Positions 53,312 through 61,241 of a stretch of DNA of 64,000 nt are shown here, one piece after another. The number at the start of each line of letters is the position of its first letter. Position 1 is the stretch's first letter. Source of the DNA: DASRDU01 sp035560235 (GTDB lineage Bacteria > Acidobacteriota > Blastocatellia > RBC074). The position numbers and the translations under genes were made by a program. The DNA lies in assembly GCA_035560235.1 (NCBI GenBank), contig DATMAG010000106.1, positions 1 through 64,000 on the forward strand, given 5' to 3'. The notes beneath the pieces were generated by a model. The model was not told the DNA's origin. It worked only from the letters and a program-made list of their open reading frames with translations, and ran no database searches.

Positions 53312-54882
53312 ATCGCGCAGGCGCACGCAACGAGGCGGCACAGTCCTGGCAACCTTCGTTCAGCCCCTGGCTGATTGCGGCTTCGGTGATGCTCGCCACG
53401 TTTATGGAGGTGCTTGACACTTCGGTCGCAAACGTTGCGCTGCCGCACATCGCGGGCAATCTGTCGGCTACCACTGATGAAGCCACGTGGGTGCTGACAA
53501 GTTACCTGGTTTCAAATGCGATCATTCTTCCGGCGACGGGCTGGCTGAGCAGTGTTTTCGGGCGCAAGCGATTTCTGATTGTCTGCGTTTTTATCTTCAC
53601 GCTCGCTTCGGCGCTGTGCGGCGCGGCGACGAGCCTGGGGATGCTGATTGTTGCGCGCATATTGCAGGGCGCAGGCGGCGGCGCGCTGCAGCCGATTGCA
53701 CAGTCAGTGCTGCTTGAAAGTTTTCCGCCCGAAAAGCGCGGTTCGGCGATGGCCATTTACGGCCTCGGCGTGGTGGTAGCGCCGATCATCGGGCCGACGC
53801 TCGGCGGCTGGATTACCGACAACTATTCGTGGCGGTGGATCTTTTACATCAACCTGCCCGTTGGCGCGCTCGCGGTGGTGATGGCGAATCTGTTTATTGA
53901 AGACCCGCCTTACATTCGCAACCAGCGACCGGGCCGGATTGATTACATCGGCTTCGGCCTGATGGCGCTCGGACTCGCCGCGCTGCAACTGGTGCTGGAT
54001 ATGGGGCAGCGCGAGGACTGGTTTCATTCAACGTGGATCGTCTGGGCAACAGTTATCACAGTGTTTGCGCTGGCGGCCTTTGTCGTCCGGGAACTGACGA
54101 CGGATGAGCCAATCGTCAATCTGCGTGTTTTCAAAAATCGCAACTTCGCTGTCGGCACGCTGCTGATCAGTTCGGTTGGCATAGTGCTTTACGGCTCCAT
54201 CGCTCTGCTGCCGCTCTTTCTGCAAACGCTGCTCGGCTATCCAGCAGTACAAAGCGGAATGGCCGTCAGCCCGCGCGGTTTCGGTTCGATTGTCTCGATG
54301 CTGATTGTCGGGCGACTGATTGGCAAAGTGGACAGCCGCTTTCTGATTATGTTCGGTTTCGGTGTGCTGGCGTGGTCAACGTGGATGCTGGCGGGCCTCA
54401 ACCTCGACATTGCCACGCGCAACGTGGTCTGGCCCAACATCATCAGCGGCTTTGCGATGGGTTTTATCTTTGTGCCGCTCACGACAACGACGATGGGCAC
54501 ACTTACGAATGAACAGATGGGTAATGCATCGGGTCTTTACAACCTGATGCGCAACACGGGCGGCAGCATCGGCATTGCGCTGGTGACGACTCTGCTTGCG
54601 CGCGGAGCGCAGATTCATCAGGCCGCGCTCGTCACGCACCTGACGCCTTATGATCCGGTCTTTCAGCAGCGGCTGCACGAAATGATGGGCGCGCTCGGCA
54701 ATTCGGCAACGGCGATGCAGCAGGCTTACGGCGCGATTTACGGCCTCCTGCTCAGACAGGCGATGCTGTTGTCATACATTGATAATTTCCGGCTGCTCGC
54801 TGCGCTGTGCGTGGCCTGCATTCCGGCGGCGCTGCTCTTCAAGCGCGTGCGTGCAGGCAAAGGGCCGGTCGCCGCCCATTGA
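53308..54882 (+). CDS. DHA2-family MFS drug exporter (EmrB/QacA type)
   Basis: 524 residues, about 14 membrane helices. ATG overlaps the upstream stop (ATGA). Motif A-like loop and the DHA2 signature LATFMEVLDTSVANVALPHI, GWLSSVFGRKRFLIVCVFIF, RILQGAGGGALQPIAQSV and GPTLGGWITDNYSWRWIFYI. Uses the proton gradient to export hydrophobic toxicants through the fusion protein and the TolC-like duct. The third gene of the operon. Confidence 0.94.
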   Translation: MNRAGARNEAAQSWQPSFSPWLIAASVMLATFMEVLDTSVANVALPHIAGNLSATTDEATWVLTSYLVSNAIILPATGWLSSVFGRKRFLIVCVFIFTLASALCGAATSLGMLIVARILQGAGGGALQPIAQSVLLESFPPEKRGSAMAIYGLGVVVAPIIGPTLGGWITDNYSWRWIFYINLPVGALAVVMANLFIEDPPYIRNQRPGRIDYIGFGLMALGLAALQLVLDMGQREDWFHSTWIVWATVITVFALAAFVVRELTTDEPIVNLRVFKNRNFAVGTLLISSVGIVLYGSIALLPLFLQTLLGYPAVQSGMAVSPRGFGSIVSMLIVGRLIGKVDSRFLIMFGFGVLAWSTWMLAGLNLDIATRNVVWPNIISGFAMGFIFVPLTTTTMGTLTNEQMGNASGLYNLMRNTGGSIGIALVTTLLARGAQIHQAALVTHLTPYDPVFQQRLHEMMGALGNSATAMQQAYGAIYGLLLRQAMLLSYIDNFRLLAALCVACIPAALLFKRVRAGKGPVAAH

Positions 54883-54942
54883 AACACGGATGGGTTGAGC
54901 GACTTTGTGGAAAAACCTGTCTGCTGACTTTACAGTTCAGGC

Positions 54943-55569
54943 ATGAAGACCGTCATTACAATCTCGCGGCAGCTTGGCAGCGGTGGTTCCTACATCGGAC
55001 AGATCCTGGCGACGCGGCTTGGACTGAAATACGTTGACCGCGAAGTGCTGCATCTCGCCGCGCAGGAGTTCGGGTGTGATACTGAGACGGTCGAAGCGAG
55101 GGCTGAGCGCATCTCTTCGTTCTGGAGCCGCATTATCAAAGGGCTGACTTTTGGCGCGCCGGACGGGCCTTACACGCCGCCGCCGCTGCGCGATTTTTCT
55201 GATCGCGAGTTGTTTGAAAAGCAGATTGAGATCGTCAAAAAAATTGCTGATAAAAATGACTGCGTGGTGATCGGCTGGCCGGGACTGTACCTGCCGCGAC
55301 ATCCGCGCCGGTTTTCGATCTTCTGTCACGCGCCGCTCGGTTTCAGGGTCAAACGTTCGGTCGCGCTCGGCTATGCGCCGAATGCTGATGAAGCGCGGCA
55401 GGTGATTCAGGAATCGGACGAGATGCGGAAGCGGTATCACGCGACGATGTCAGGTCAGGACTGGGCCTGCGCTGAGAATTATCATCTGACGCTTGACACG
55501 AGCCTGCTGCCGCTCGATGAACTGGCAGAGGTGATTATTGACCTGGCGAAACGAAAAGGGATCGTCTGA
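54943..55569 (+). CDS. Cytidylate-kinase-like family protein
   Basis: 208 residues. The N-terminus MKTVITISRQLGSGGSYIGQ has a P-loop of the cytidylate-kinase-like (PF13189) type, GSGGSYIG, with Ser/Tyr where the usual GKS/T lies. LGLKYVDREVLHLAAQEFG, VIGWPGLYLPRHPRRF and VIQESDEMRKRYHATMSGQD, a lid-like segment, follow. These proteins are distinct from true CMP kinase and their substrate is not established. Sits 60 bp after the efflux pump and converges with the response regulator at 55596. Confidence 0.85.
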   Translation: MKTVITISRQLGSGGSYIGQILATRLGLKYVDREVLHLAAQEFGCDTETVEARAERISSFWSRIIKGLTFGAPDGPYTPPPLRDFSDRELFEKQIEIVKKIADKNDCVVIGWPGLYLPRHPRRFSIFCHAPLGFRVKRSVALGYAPNADEARQVIQESDEMRKRYHATMSGQDWACAENYHLTLDTSLLPLDELAEVIIDLAKRKGIV

Positions 55570-55595
55570 ACCCTGCAGGGAGCGGCGCTGAAGAA

Positions 55596-56240
55596 TCACT
55601 CCGTTCCGATGATGCCCCTGCGGATGGCGTAGCGAATCAGGCCGGGCAGGTCGTAAATTTCCAGCCGTTCCATAATGGCTGCCCGGTGCGATTCAACTGT
55701 CTTGATGCTGATTTTGAGCTTCCAGGCAATCTCCTTGGTCGAATGCCCTTCAGCAATCAGTTGCAGGATTTCGCGCTGCCTGGGGGTAAGCGTTTCAGCC
55801 GGCTGAGTAGTCGCCGTGCCGGCAGCACCCTGAAGAATTGAACCTGAGATCGAAGGGCTGAGATACGAGCCTTCCTTCATCACCGACCTGAGCGCAAATT
55901 CAAGCTCCGAGACATCGGCGCCTTTGACGATGTAACCTGCCGCTCCGGCCTGGAGGGCCTTTCTGACGTACTCTTCGCCGGTGTGCATCGAAAGCACCAG
56001 GACGCGCACCTGCGGGCACTCCTTTCTGAGGCGGCCCACCAGTTCGATGCCGTTGAGTCCCGGCATTCCGATGTCAACCAGGGCCACATCCGGCAGATAA
56101 TCCTTTGCGAGCTGCAGCGCGGTGTGTCCGTCACCGGCTTCAGCGACCACTTCCATGTTCCTGTAATGATGCACCAGAGTGCGAATCCCGGCTCTGACCA
56201 GGTGATGATCATCGGCCAGCAGCAGCCTGATTTTATCCAT
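55596..56240 (-). CDS. NarL/FixJ-family response regulator
   Basis: 214 residues from ATG 56240 with AGGAG 8 bases upstream. Receiver with acidic pocket ADDHHLVRAG and phospho-acceptor near D56 (DVALVDIGMPGLNG), conserved Lys in AAGYIVKGADVSEL. The LuxR-type helix-turn-helix is about 148-212: LTPRQREILQLIAEGHSTKE and KTVESHRAAIMERLEI. Immediately follows the HisKA_3 kinase, its evident partner, 34 bp away. Confidence 0.94.
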   Translation of the reverse strand: MDKIRLLLADDHHLVRAGIRTLVHHYRNMEVVAEAGDGHTALQLAKDYLPDVALVDIGMPGLNGIELVGRLRKECPQVRVLVLSMHTGEEYVRKALQAGAAGYIVKGADVSELEFALRSVMKEGSYLSPSISGSILQGAAGTATTQPAETLTPRQREILQLIAEGHSTKEIAWKLKISIKTVESHRAAIMERLEIYDLPGLIRYAIRRGIIGTE

Positions 56241-56274
56241 GCTGAAGATCTCCTGTCTGAAAGGTGCGCGCGGG

Positions 56275-58662
56275 TCACGACAGCGGAAAGGAAACGCTGA
56301 TCTCTGTGCCTGAGCCGCTGGCCGAACTGATGGCAAGCTGTCCGCCGGACAACTGCACCCGTTCACGCATGCCTGTCAGGCCCATGCTTTCTCCGCGCGA
56401 AGCCCGGGCCTGAACTCTCCCCGGATCAAAACCTCTGCCGTCATCACTGATCGTCAGGGTCAGCCGGTCAGTCTGTTTCTGCAGGCTGATGGCGACGTGC
56501 TGCGCCTGAGCGTGCCGCACGGTATTGGTCAGGGCTTCCTGCACGACGCGAAAGCAGGCAGTCTCAATCTCGGCTGGCAGTCGCTCGCTGAGACCTGTGA
56601 CCGTGACTTCAATGTCCAGTCCGGTGCGCTGCCGCAGCCGTTCGGCGTGCCAGCGCACGGCTTCGGCCAGCCCCAGGTCATCGAGCGCCGACGGGCGCAG
56701 ACTGACGGACAGATGCCGCACCAGCTGAATCGCATCGTCAACCAGTTCGATGGCCTGCTGAAGCGCTTCGGCGGCAGTTTCAGAGACAGCCTGCTGCTGC
56801 ACGGCCAGCAGGCCGAACTGCACGGCGGTCAGCGACTGCCCCAGTTCATCGTGCAGTTCGCGGGCGATGCGCCGTCGCTCGGTCTCCTGCGCCTGAATCA
56901 GCTGGCGCGACAGATGACTGAGGCGGTCGCGCGCGGCGCGCACCTGTTCATACAATCGGGCGCGTTCGATGGCCGAAGCCGCCCGCTCCGCGACCAGTTG
57001 CAGCAGACGCTGATCGTCCCCGGTAAAATCGCGCGGCACAATCGTGCCGACGTGGATCACGCCGATGACCTTGTCACCCGCCAGCAGCGGCGCGCCCATC
57101 AGCGATCGCACCTTTTCTCTGAGCGGGCGGCTGATTACTTCGGCCTGGCTGAGATCGCTGAAAATCGTCGGTTCGCGATGCGCGGCAATGCGCCCGACCA
57201 GACCGCTGCCGAGCGGAATATTGATCATTTCGGTTTCCAGCCCGTGCGAAGCGCGCACCTGCATCTGCCGCCCGTCATCACTGAGCAGCAGCACCATCGC
57301 CGTATCAGTGCGCAGCACTTCGCTCAACCGTCTGAGCAGTTCGGGCAGCATCTGATCCGGCTCGAGCATCGCCACCGCCACATCGGTGATGGACTGAATC
57401 GCGGTCAGCTGTCTGACTGCGGCTTCGGCCCGGGCGAGCGCGGCCTGTTCCTTCAGAAGCAGATTCAGACGCTCCTCCTCAAGCTGATGCCGCTCGGTGA
57501 TGTCGGTCACCGTGCCGACGTATCCGATCACCTGACCAGCTTCGTTGCGTTCAGCCTCGGCCTGGCCGAGCACCCAGATGATTCCGCCGTCAGGCCGCTT
57601 GAAACGATATTCCGATTTGAAGATCCGGTTCGCAGTTGAGGAGCGATACCATTCGGACAGAACCCGTTCGCGGTCGTCCGGGTGAAGCGATGTCGCCCAG
57701 CCTTTGCCGAGAGCCTCGCGCGGCGGCAGGCCGGTAATCCGGCACCAGCGTTCATTGACATAGACACAGTCACCGCTGACATCGGTGCGAAAGATGCCCA
57801 CCGGCGACAGGCTGGCGAGCTGGCGAAAGAGTGATTCGCTGGCGCGCAGCGAATCTTCGGCCCTGACCCGTTCAGTAACATCAACCGACACCGCCAGCAC
57901 CGCCGGGCGATGGTAAAACTCCATCGTGTGCCAGGTGACTTCGACCTCGATGATCCGGCCATCGCGCAGGACGTGACTTGACCGGGCCGGACCGAGCCAT
58001 TCAGCTTCGCCGCTCAACTGCTGCTTCTTTTCAGTCAGCACCTGCTCCCGTCCGGCGCGTTCTTCAGACGGCCAGAAATCGGGCAGGCGGCGGCTCAGAA
58101 ACTCATCACGCGAATAACCATACTTCACCAGCGCGGCCTGATTGACTTCGAGAATCTGCAGCGTTCCGAAATCACAGACCCACATCGGCAGCGGGTTGGC
58201 CAGAAACAGCAGCCTGAAGTTCTGCTCACGCTCGCGTAACTCCTGCTCCAGCCGTTCACGTTCCTGAAGCTGACCGCGCAGTGTGGCGCTCGCTATTTCA
58301 GCCAGGACGCCGCGTTCCGCCTGGCGTTTGAGGAGGCCGATCAGAATCACCACAATCGGCAGAAAGCTCACAAAGAGGATGACCCGCAGGCGGTCGTAAG
58401 GCGTCCGGACAATCACCTGCCCGGGAAGGAAAACAGACCACGCAAGCCAGACCAGTGAAATCAGGGCGCTGAACATCCCGGTCGCCGTGCCACCAGTAAA
58501 AGCCGCATAGACTACGGCCAGCATCAGCAGCGGCAGCGACGGAATCTGTATGCCCGCCAGCCTGAAGGCCAGGACAACGGCAAGCACGCCGAACGTGACC
58601 AGCCCCCCGCGCAGCGCCGGACGCCAGCGACTCTGACCGGCTGTAATGGGTTCGTGCTTCAT
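56275..58662 (-). CDS. Membrane PAS-PAS-GAF sensor kinase of the NarX/DegS type
   Basis: 795 residues. Three hydrophobic segments at the N-terminus (VTFGVLAVVLAFRLAGIQI, LMLAVVYAAFTGGTATGMFS, VILFVSFLPIVVILIGLL) form a compact DUF4118-like anchor. A coil, PAS1 (about 147-268; LLFLANPLPMWVCDFGTLQI), PAS2 (275-400; ending TDITERHQLEEE), GAF (425-580; GSGLVGRIAAHREPTIFSD), then the HisKA_3 box ERRRIARELHDELGQSLTAV and a HATPase with VQEALTNTVRHAQAQHV and DDGRGFDPG. Senses a membrane-proximal or internal signal and phosphorylates the NarL-type regulator. Confidence 0.93.
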   Translation of the reverse strand: MKHEPITAGQSRWRPALRGGLVTFGVLAVVLAFRLAGIQIPSLPLLMLAVVYAAFTGGTATGMFSALISLVWLAWSVFLPGQVIVRTPYDRLRVILFVSFLPIVVILIGLLKRQAERGVLAEIASATLRGQLQERERLEQELREREQNFRLLFLANPLPMWVCDFGTLQILEVNQAALVKYGYSRDEFLSRRLPDFWPSEERAGREQVLTEKKQQLSGEAEWLGPARSSHVLRDGRIIEVEVTWHTMEFYHRPAVLAVSVDVTERVRAEDSLRASESLFRQLASLSPVGIFRTDVSGDCVYVNERWCRITGLPPREALGKGWATSLHPDDRERVLSEWYRSSTANRIFKSEYRFKRPDGGIIWVLGQAEAERNEAGQVIGYVGTVTDITERHQLEEERLNLLLKEQAALARAEAAVRQLTAIQSITDVAVAMLEPDQMLPELLRRLSEVLRTDTAMVLLLSDDGRQMQVRASHGLETEMINIPLGSGLVGRIAAHREPTIFSDLSQAEVISRPLREKVRSLMGAPLLAGDKVIGVIHVGTIVPRDFTGDDQRLLQLVAERAASAIERARLYEQVRAARDRLSHLSRQLIQAQETERRRIARELHDELGQSLTAVQFGLLAVQQQAVSETAAEALQQAIELVDDAIQLVRHLSVSLRPSALDDLGLAEAVRWHAERLRQRTGLDIEVTVTGLSERLPAEIETACFRVVQEALTNTVRHAQAQHVAISLQKQTDRLTLTISDDGRGFDPGRVQARASRGESMGLTGMRERVQLSGGQLAISSASGSGTEISVSFPLS

Positions 58663-58703
58663 CGGAACTTTCGCAGTGTCCGCTTCAGAAACTGCCGGAA
58701 GTT

Positions 58704-58814
58704 TTCAGCCACGAATGAACACGAATAACCACGAATGGAAATAATGCAGGGAACAGATGGCTGCCTGACAAACAACTCCTGATTCGTGAAGATTCGTGTT
58801 CATTCGTGGCTGAA
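58704..58814. repeat. 111-bp palindromic decamer element
   Basis: Arms 58704-58726 and 58792-58814 complement perfectly over 23 bp (core CAGCCACGAATGAACACGAA). Units of 10 bp: CACGAATGAA, CACGAATAAC, CACGAATGGA; opposite arm GATTCGTGAA, GATTCGTGTT, CATTCGTGGC. Between a kinase start and the monohaem protein stop (34 bp). Confidence 0.88.
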
Positions 58815-58848
58815 AGCCGTTGCCCGGATTGAGACCGATTGTGACTGT

Positions 58849-60135
58849 TTATGATTTCGTCAGGGCGGCGCGGAAATAAGCGGGCAGATTCTTTTTCGTT
58901 TCACACAGGATTTCCAGCACGGCGCGGCGGTCAGCGGCTGGAATGGCGGCGAATTCCTTCTCCTGCGCCTGCCCGGTCAGCACCAGCCAGAGCCTTTGGT
59001 ACAGATAGTCGAGCGCCGGTTGCGGAATCTGATCGAAGGCTTCGGACAGAATCAGATAACTGCACGGATAACGAAACAGCCGCCGCTCGAGGTCGAAATC
59101 ACGCAGCGAACGCCCGCGACTGTCGCGCGGCCCGGCAGCGGCGAACTCTGCCGCAAATCCCGCAGTCCCGGCAATCGGTGAACTGAATCCGGCTTCATCC
59201 GCAAAGAGCATGTACCTGAGCAGTTCATCCGCCGCGATCTGAATCCGGCGCGGCAGCCGCTCGCCCGGACTGCCCTTCGCCCGGCCCGCCTCGGCCTCTT
59301 CGCGCAGCGCCATCTGAGTTTCATAGCCGAGCCTGACGATCAGGTTCTGCATCTGCGTCTGATGCGCCAGCACCATCAGGGCCACAATATCGCTGTGCGG
59401 TGACGCATAACCGCGCAGGTCAACCCGCTTGTCGAGACTCGTCAGATTGCCTCCGGTCAGACCGGCGGGATTGTCAGGGTCGGCATCGCCGCTGAAAAAC
59501 ATATTGCCGAGATGCCGCTCCTCGCCGTGCGTGCCGGTCACATACCACCCGCCCCAGCGCTCGCGAAACCGCGAAGTGTGATCGGTCACATAGGAACCCA
59601 TTTCAGGATTGAGCGTCCCGCCCGGTTCAGCGAAGACCGAGCGCACCAGATGTCCGGGAATGAATCTGGTGCTGGCCGAACCGTGACACCGCATACAGGT
59701 ATCGTTGCGCACAAAGGCGGGCCTCGCAGCGGGCTGCTGCGTGAGGGTGTAAAAAATCGCGCCGAGTTTCGGATCAACCGCTGAAACCTCGAGCAGTTCA
59801 GCGCCGCGAATCCAGCCGACATAGACTTCATCGTTGAAATAGATCGCGCGCGGATTCGCGGGCGAGATGTGAACCGACTGCAGGCTGGTTTTCGAGAAGA
59901 CCAGCGTCTGCGATGAAACCGGCACCCGCAGCTGCCTGAGCACCGACTGCAGCCAGCCGCCCGGCCCGGCATATTCAAGCTGCACCTCACCGCGCTCCAT
60001 TCGCTGCTGCAACCGCGCTACGGCATCACCGCCGGTCGCTTCAGCCTGGGCGAATGTGCCCGCGCCGGGCTGAAAGATAGTCAGACCGGCGAGACTGCCG
60101 AGAAATAGAATGCAGAGAGAACAGAGCCGCTTCAT
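58849..60135 (-). CDS. Exported monohaem cytochrome-like protein
   Basis: 428 residues from ATG 60135, with AGGA 6 bases upstream (GTG at 60138 is an alternative). A signal peptide ends near TFAQAEA. One c-type haem motif, CMRCH, lies near residue 147 in FVRNDTCMRCHGSAST. Conserved tracts are AIYFNDEVYVGWIRGAELLE, DPKLGAIFYTLTQQP and GNMFFSGDADPDNPAGLTGG, a family I recall as widespread in soil bacteria but uncharacterised. The C-terminal 200 residues are helical and lack further haem sites. Probably periplasmic, electron transfer or sensing; no neighbouring redox partner. Confidence 0.82.
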   Translation of the reverse strand: MKRLCSLCILFLGSLAGLTIFQPGAGTFAQAEATGGDAVARLQQRMERGEVQLEYAGPGGWLQSVLRQLRVPVSSQTLVFSKTSLQSVHISPANPRAIYFNDEVYVGWIRGAELLEVSAVDPKLGAIFYTLTQQPAARPAFVRNDTCMRCHGSASTRFIPGHLVRSVFAEPGGTLNPEMGSYVTDHTSRFRERWGGWYVTGTHGEERHLGNMFFSGDADPDNPAGLTGGNLTSLDKRVDLRGYASPHSDIVALMVLAHQTQMQNLIVRLGYETQMALREEAEAGRAKGSPGERLPRRIQIAADELLRYMLFADEAGFSSPIAGTAGFAAEFAAAGPRDSRGRSLRDFDLERRLFRYPCSYLILSEAFDQIPQPALDYLYQRLWLVLTGQAQEKEFAAIPAADRRAVLEILCETKKNLPAYFRAALTKS

Positions 60136-60264
60136 CACTTTTCCTTCGGGATTCCTTCCGTGAGATGTTCACCGCTACAGCAGGGCGCAGGCATATTAAA
60201 TCAGACCGCACGAGATCGGTACAGGACCGGTGACCCGATGCCCTGTTCAGACGAGCGAAAACAC

Positions 60265-60270
60265 TATAAT
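60265..60270 (+). promoter_or_regulatory. Consensus -10 box upstream of the dienelactone hydrolase
   Basis: A perfect TATAAT; the matching -35 is poor (CTGTTC at 60243-60248, spacer 16), so an activator may be needed. Transcription would start near 60277, giving a leader of about 50 bases. Confidence 0.5.
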
Positions 60271-60327
60271 GTTTCCGCTGTTGCGGGACTCCGGTTCAAT
60301 TCAGAAAGAAATCCATTGGAGAAGAAC

Positions 60328-61131
60328 ATGAAAAGACTACTACTGCTTATCACAGTGTTGTCGCTGCTCTCAGTTTCAGCCCTGGCGCAGGACTGGGCGA
60401 AACAGCGCGTGGACAAATCGCCGCGCCATCAGGAATGGGTGCAGGTCAAATCTGGCAATCGCACGGTCAACTGTTTCCTGGTCTTTCCCGAAGTCAAAAA
60501 CAAGGCGACGGCCATTGTTGTGATTCACGAAATCATGGGCCTGACCGACTGGGTGCGCAGCCTGACAGATCAGCTGGCCGAAGCGGGGTACATCGCCATC
60601 GCACCCGATCTGCTTTCAGGCGCAGGGCCGAACGGCGGCGGGACCAGTGAATTTCCTGATCGCAGCGCCGTCGGTCAGGCGATTCAGAAGCTGCCGCCCG
60701 ACCAGGTCACAGCCGATCTGAACGCCGCTGCCGATTACGTCAAAAAGCTGCCCGCCGCGAACGGCAAAGTCGCGGTCGCGGGATTCTGTTACGGCGGCAG
60801 CCAGACGTTTCGCTTTGCAACAAACCGCGCCGATCTGAAAGCGGCCTTCGTCTTTTACGGCACCGGGCCGGACAATCCCGAAGCCATTGCCCGGATCAAG
60901 GCTCCGGTTTACGGCTTCTACGGCGGCAACGACGCGCGCGTGAATGCCACGATTCCCAAAACCGAAGAGCTGATGAAAGCGGCTGGCAAAACTTATGAGC
61001 CGGTCATTTATGAAGGCGCGGGACACGGCTTTATGCGGGCGGGCGAGGATCCGGCAAACACGAACGAGGCCAATAAAAAAGCGCGCGACGAAGCCTGGAC
61101 GCGCTGGAAGACCATCCTCAAAAAGCTCTGA
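60328..61131 (+). CDS. Exported dienelactone-hydrolase-family protein
   Basis: 267 residues from ATG 60328 (GGAG 7 bases upstream). Signal peptide LLLLITVLSLLSVSALAQ. Alpha/beta-hydrolase triad: nucleophile Cys in VAVAGFCYGGSQTFRFA, Asp in YGFYGGNDARVNATI and His in YEGAGHGFMRAGED. The oxyanion Glu helix VVIHEIMGLTDWVRSL is present. Dienelactone hydrolases open lactones, but exported members may act on other esters. It is transcribed away from the monohaem gene. Confidence 0.9.
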   Translation: MKRLLLLITVLSLLSVSALAQDWAKQRVDKSPRHQEWVQVKSGNRTVNCFLVFPEVKNKATAIVVIHEIMGLTDWVRSLTDQLAEAGYIAIAPDLLSGAGPNGGGTSEFPDRSAVGQAIQKLPPDQVTADLNAAADYVKKLPAANGKVAVAGFCYGGSQTFRFATNRADLKAAFVFYGTGPDNPEAIARIKAPVYGFYGGNDARVNATIPKTEELMKAAGKTYEPVIYEGAGHGFMRAGEDPANTNEANKKARDEAWTRWKTILKKL

Positions 61132-61158
61132 CAGAAGAGCGCATCTCTGCGTTCACCG

Positions 61159-61202
61159 CAGCGCCTGTTGTGCGATTTGCCAGAATCGCACAACAGGCGC
61201 TG
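61159..61202. terminator. Bidirectional hairpin, 19-bp perfect stem
   Basis: CAGCGCCTGTTGTGCGATT and its complement flank TGCCAG. It lies between two convergent genes, 27 bp from the hydrolase stop and 39 bp from the M2 peptidase stop, so it can serve both. No U-tracts. Confidence 0.75.
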
Positions 61203-61241
61203 TCTCCGCAGTGAATACTCACGCAGATTCCAACGGAAAGC

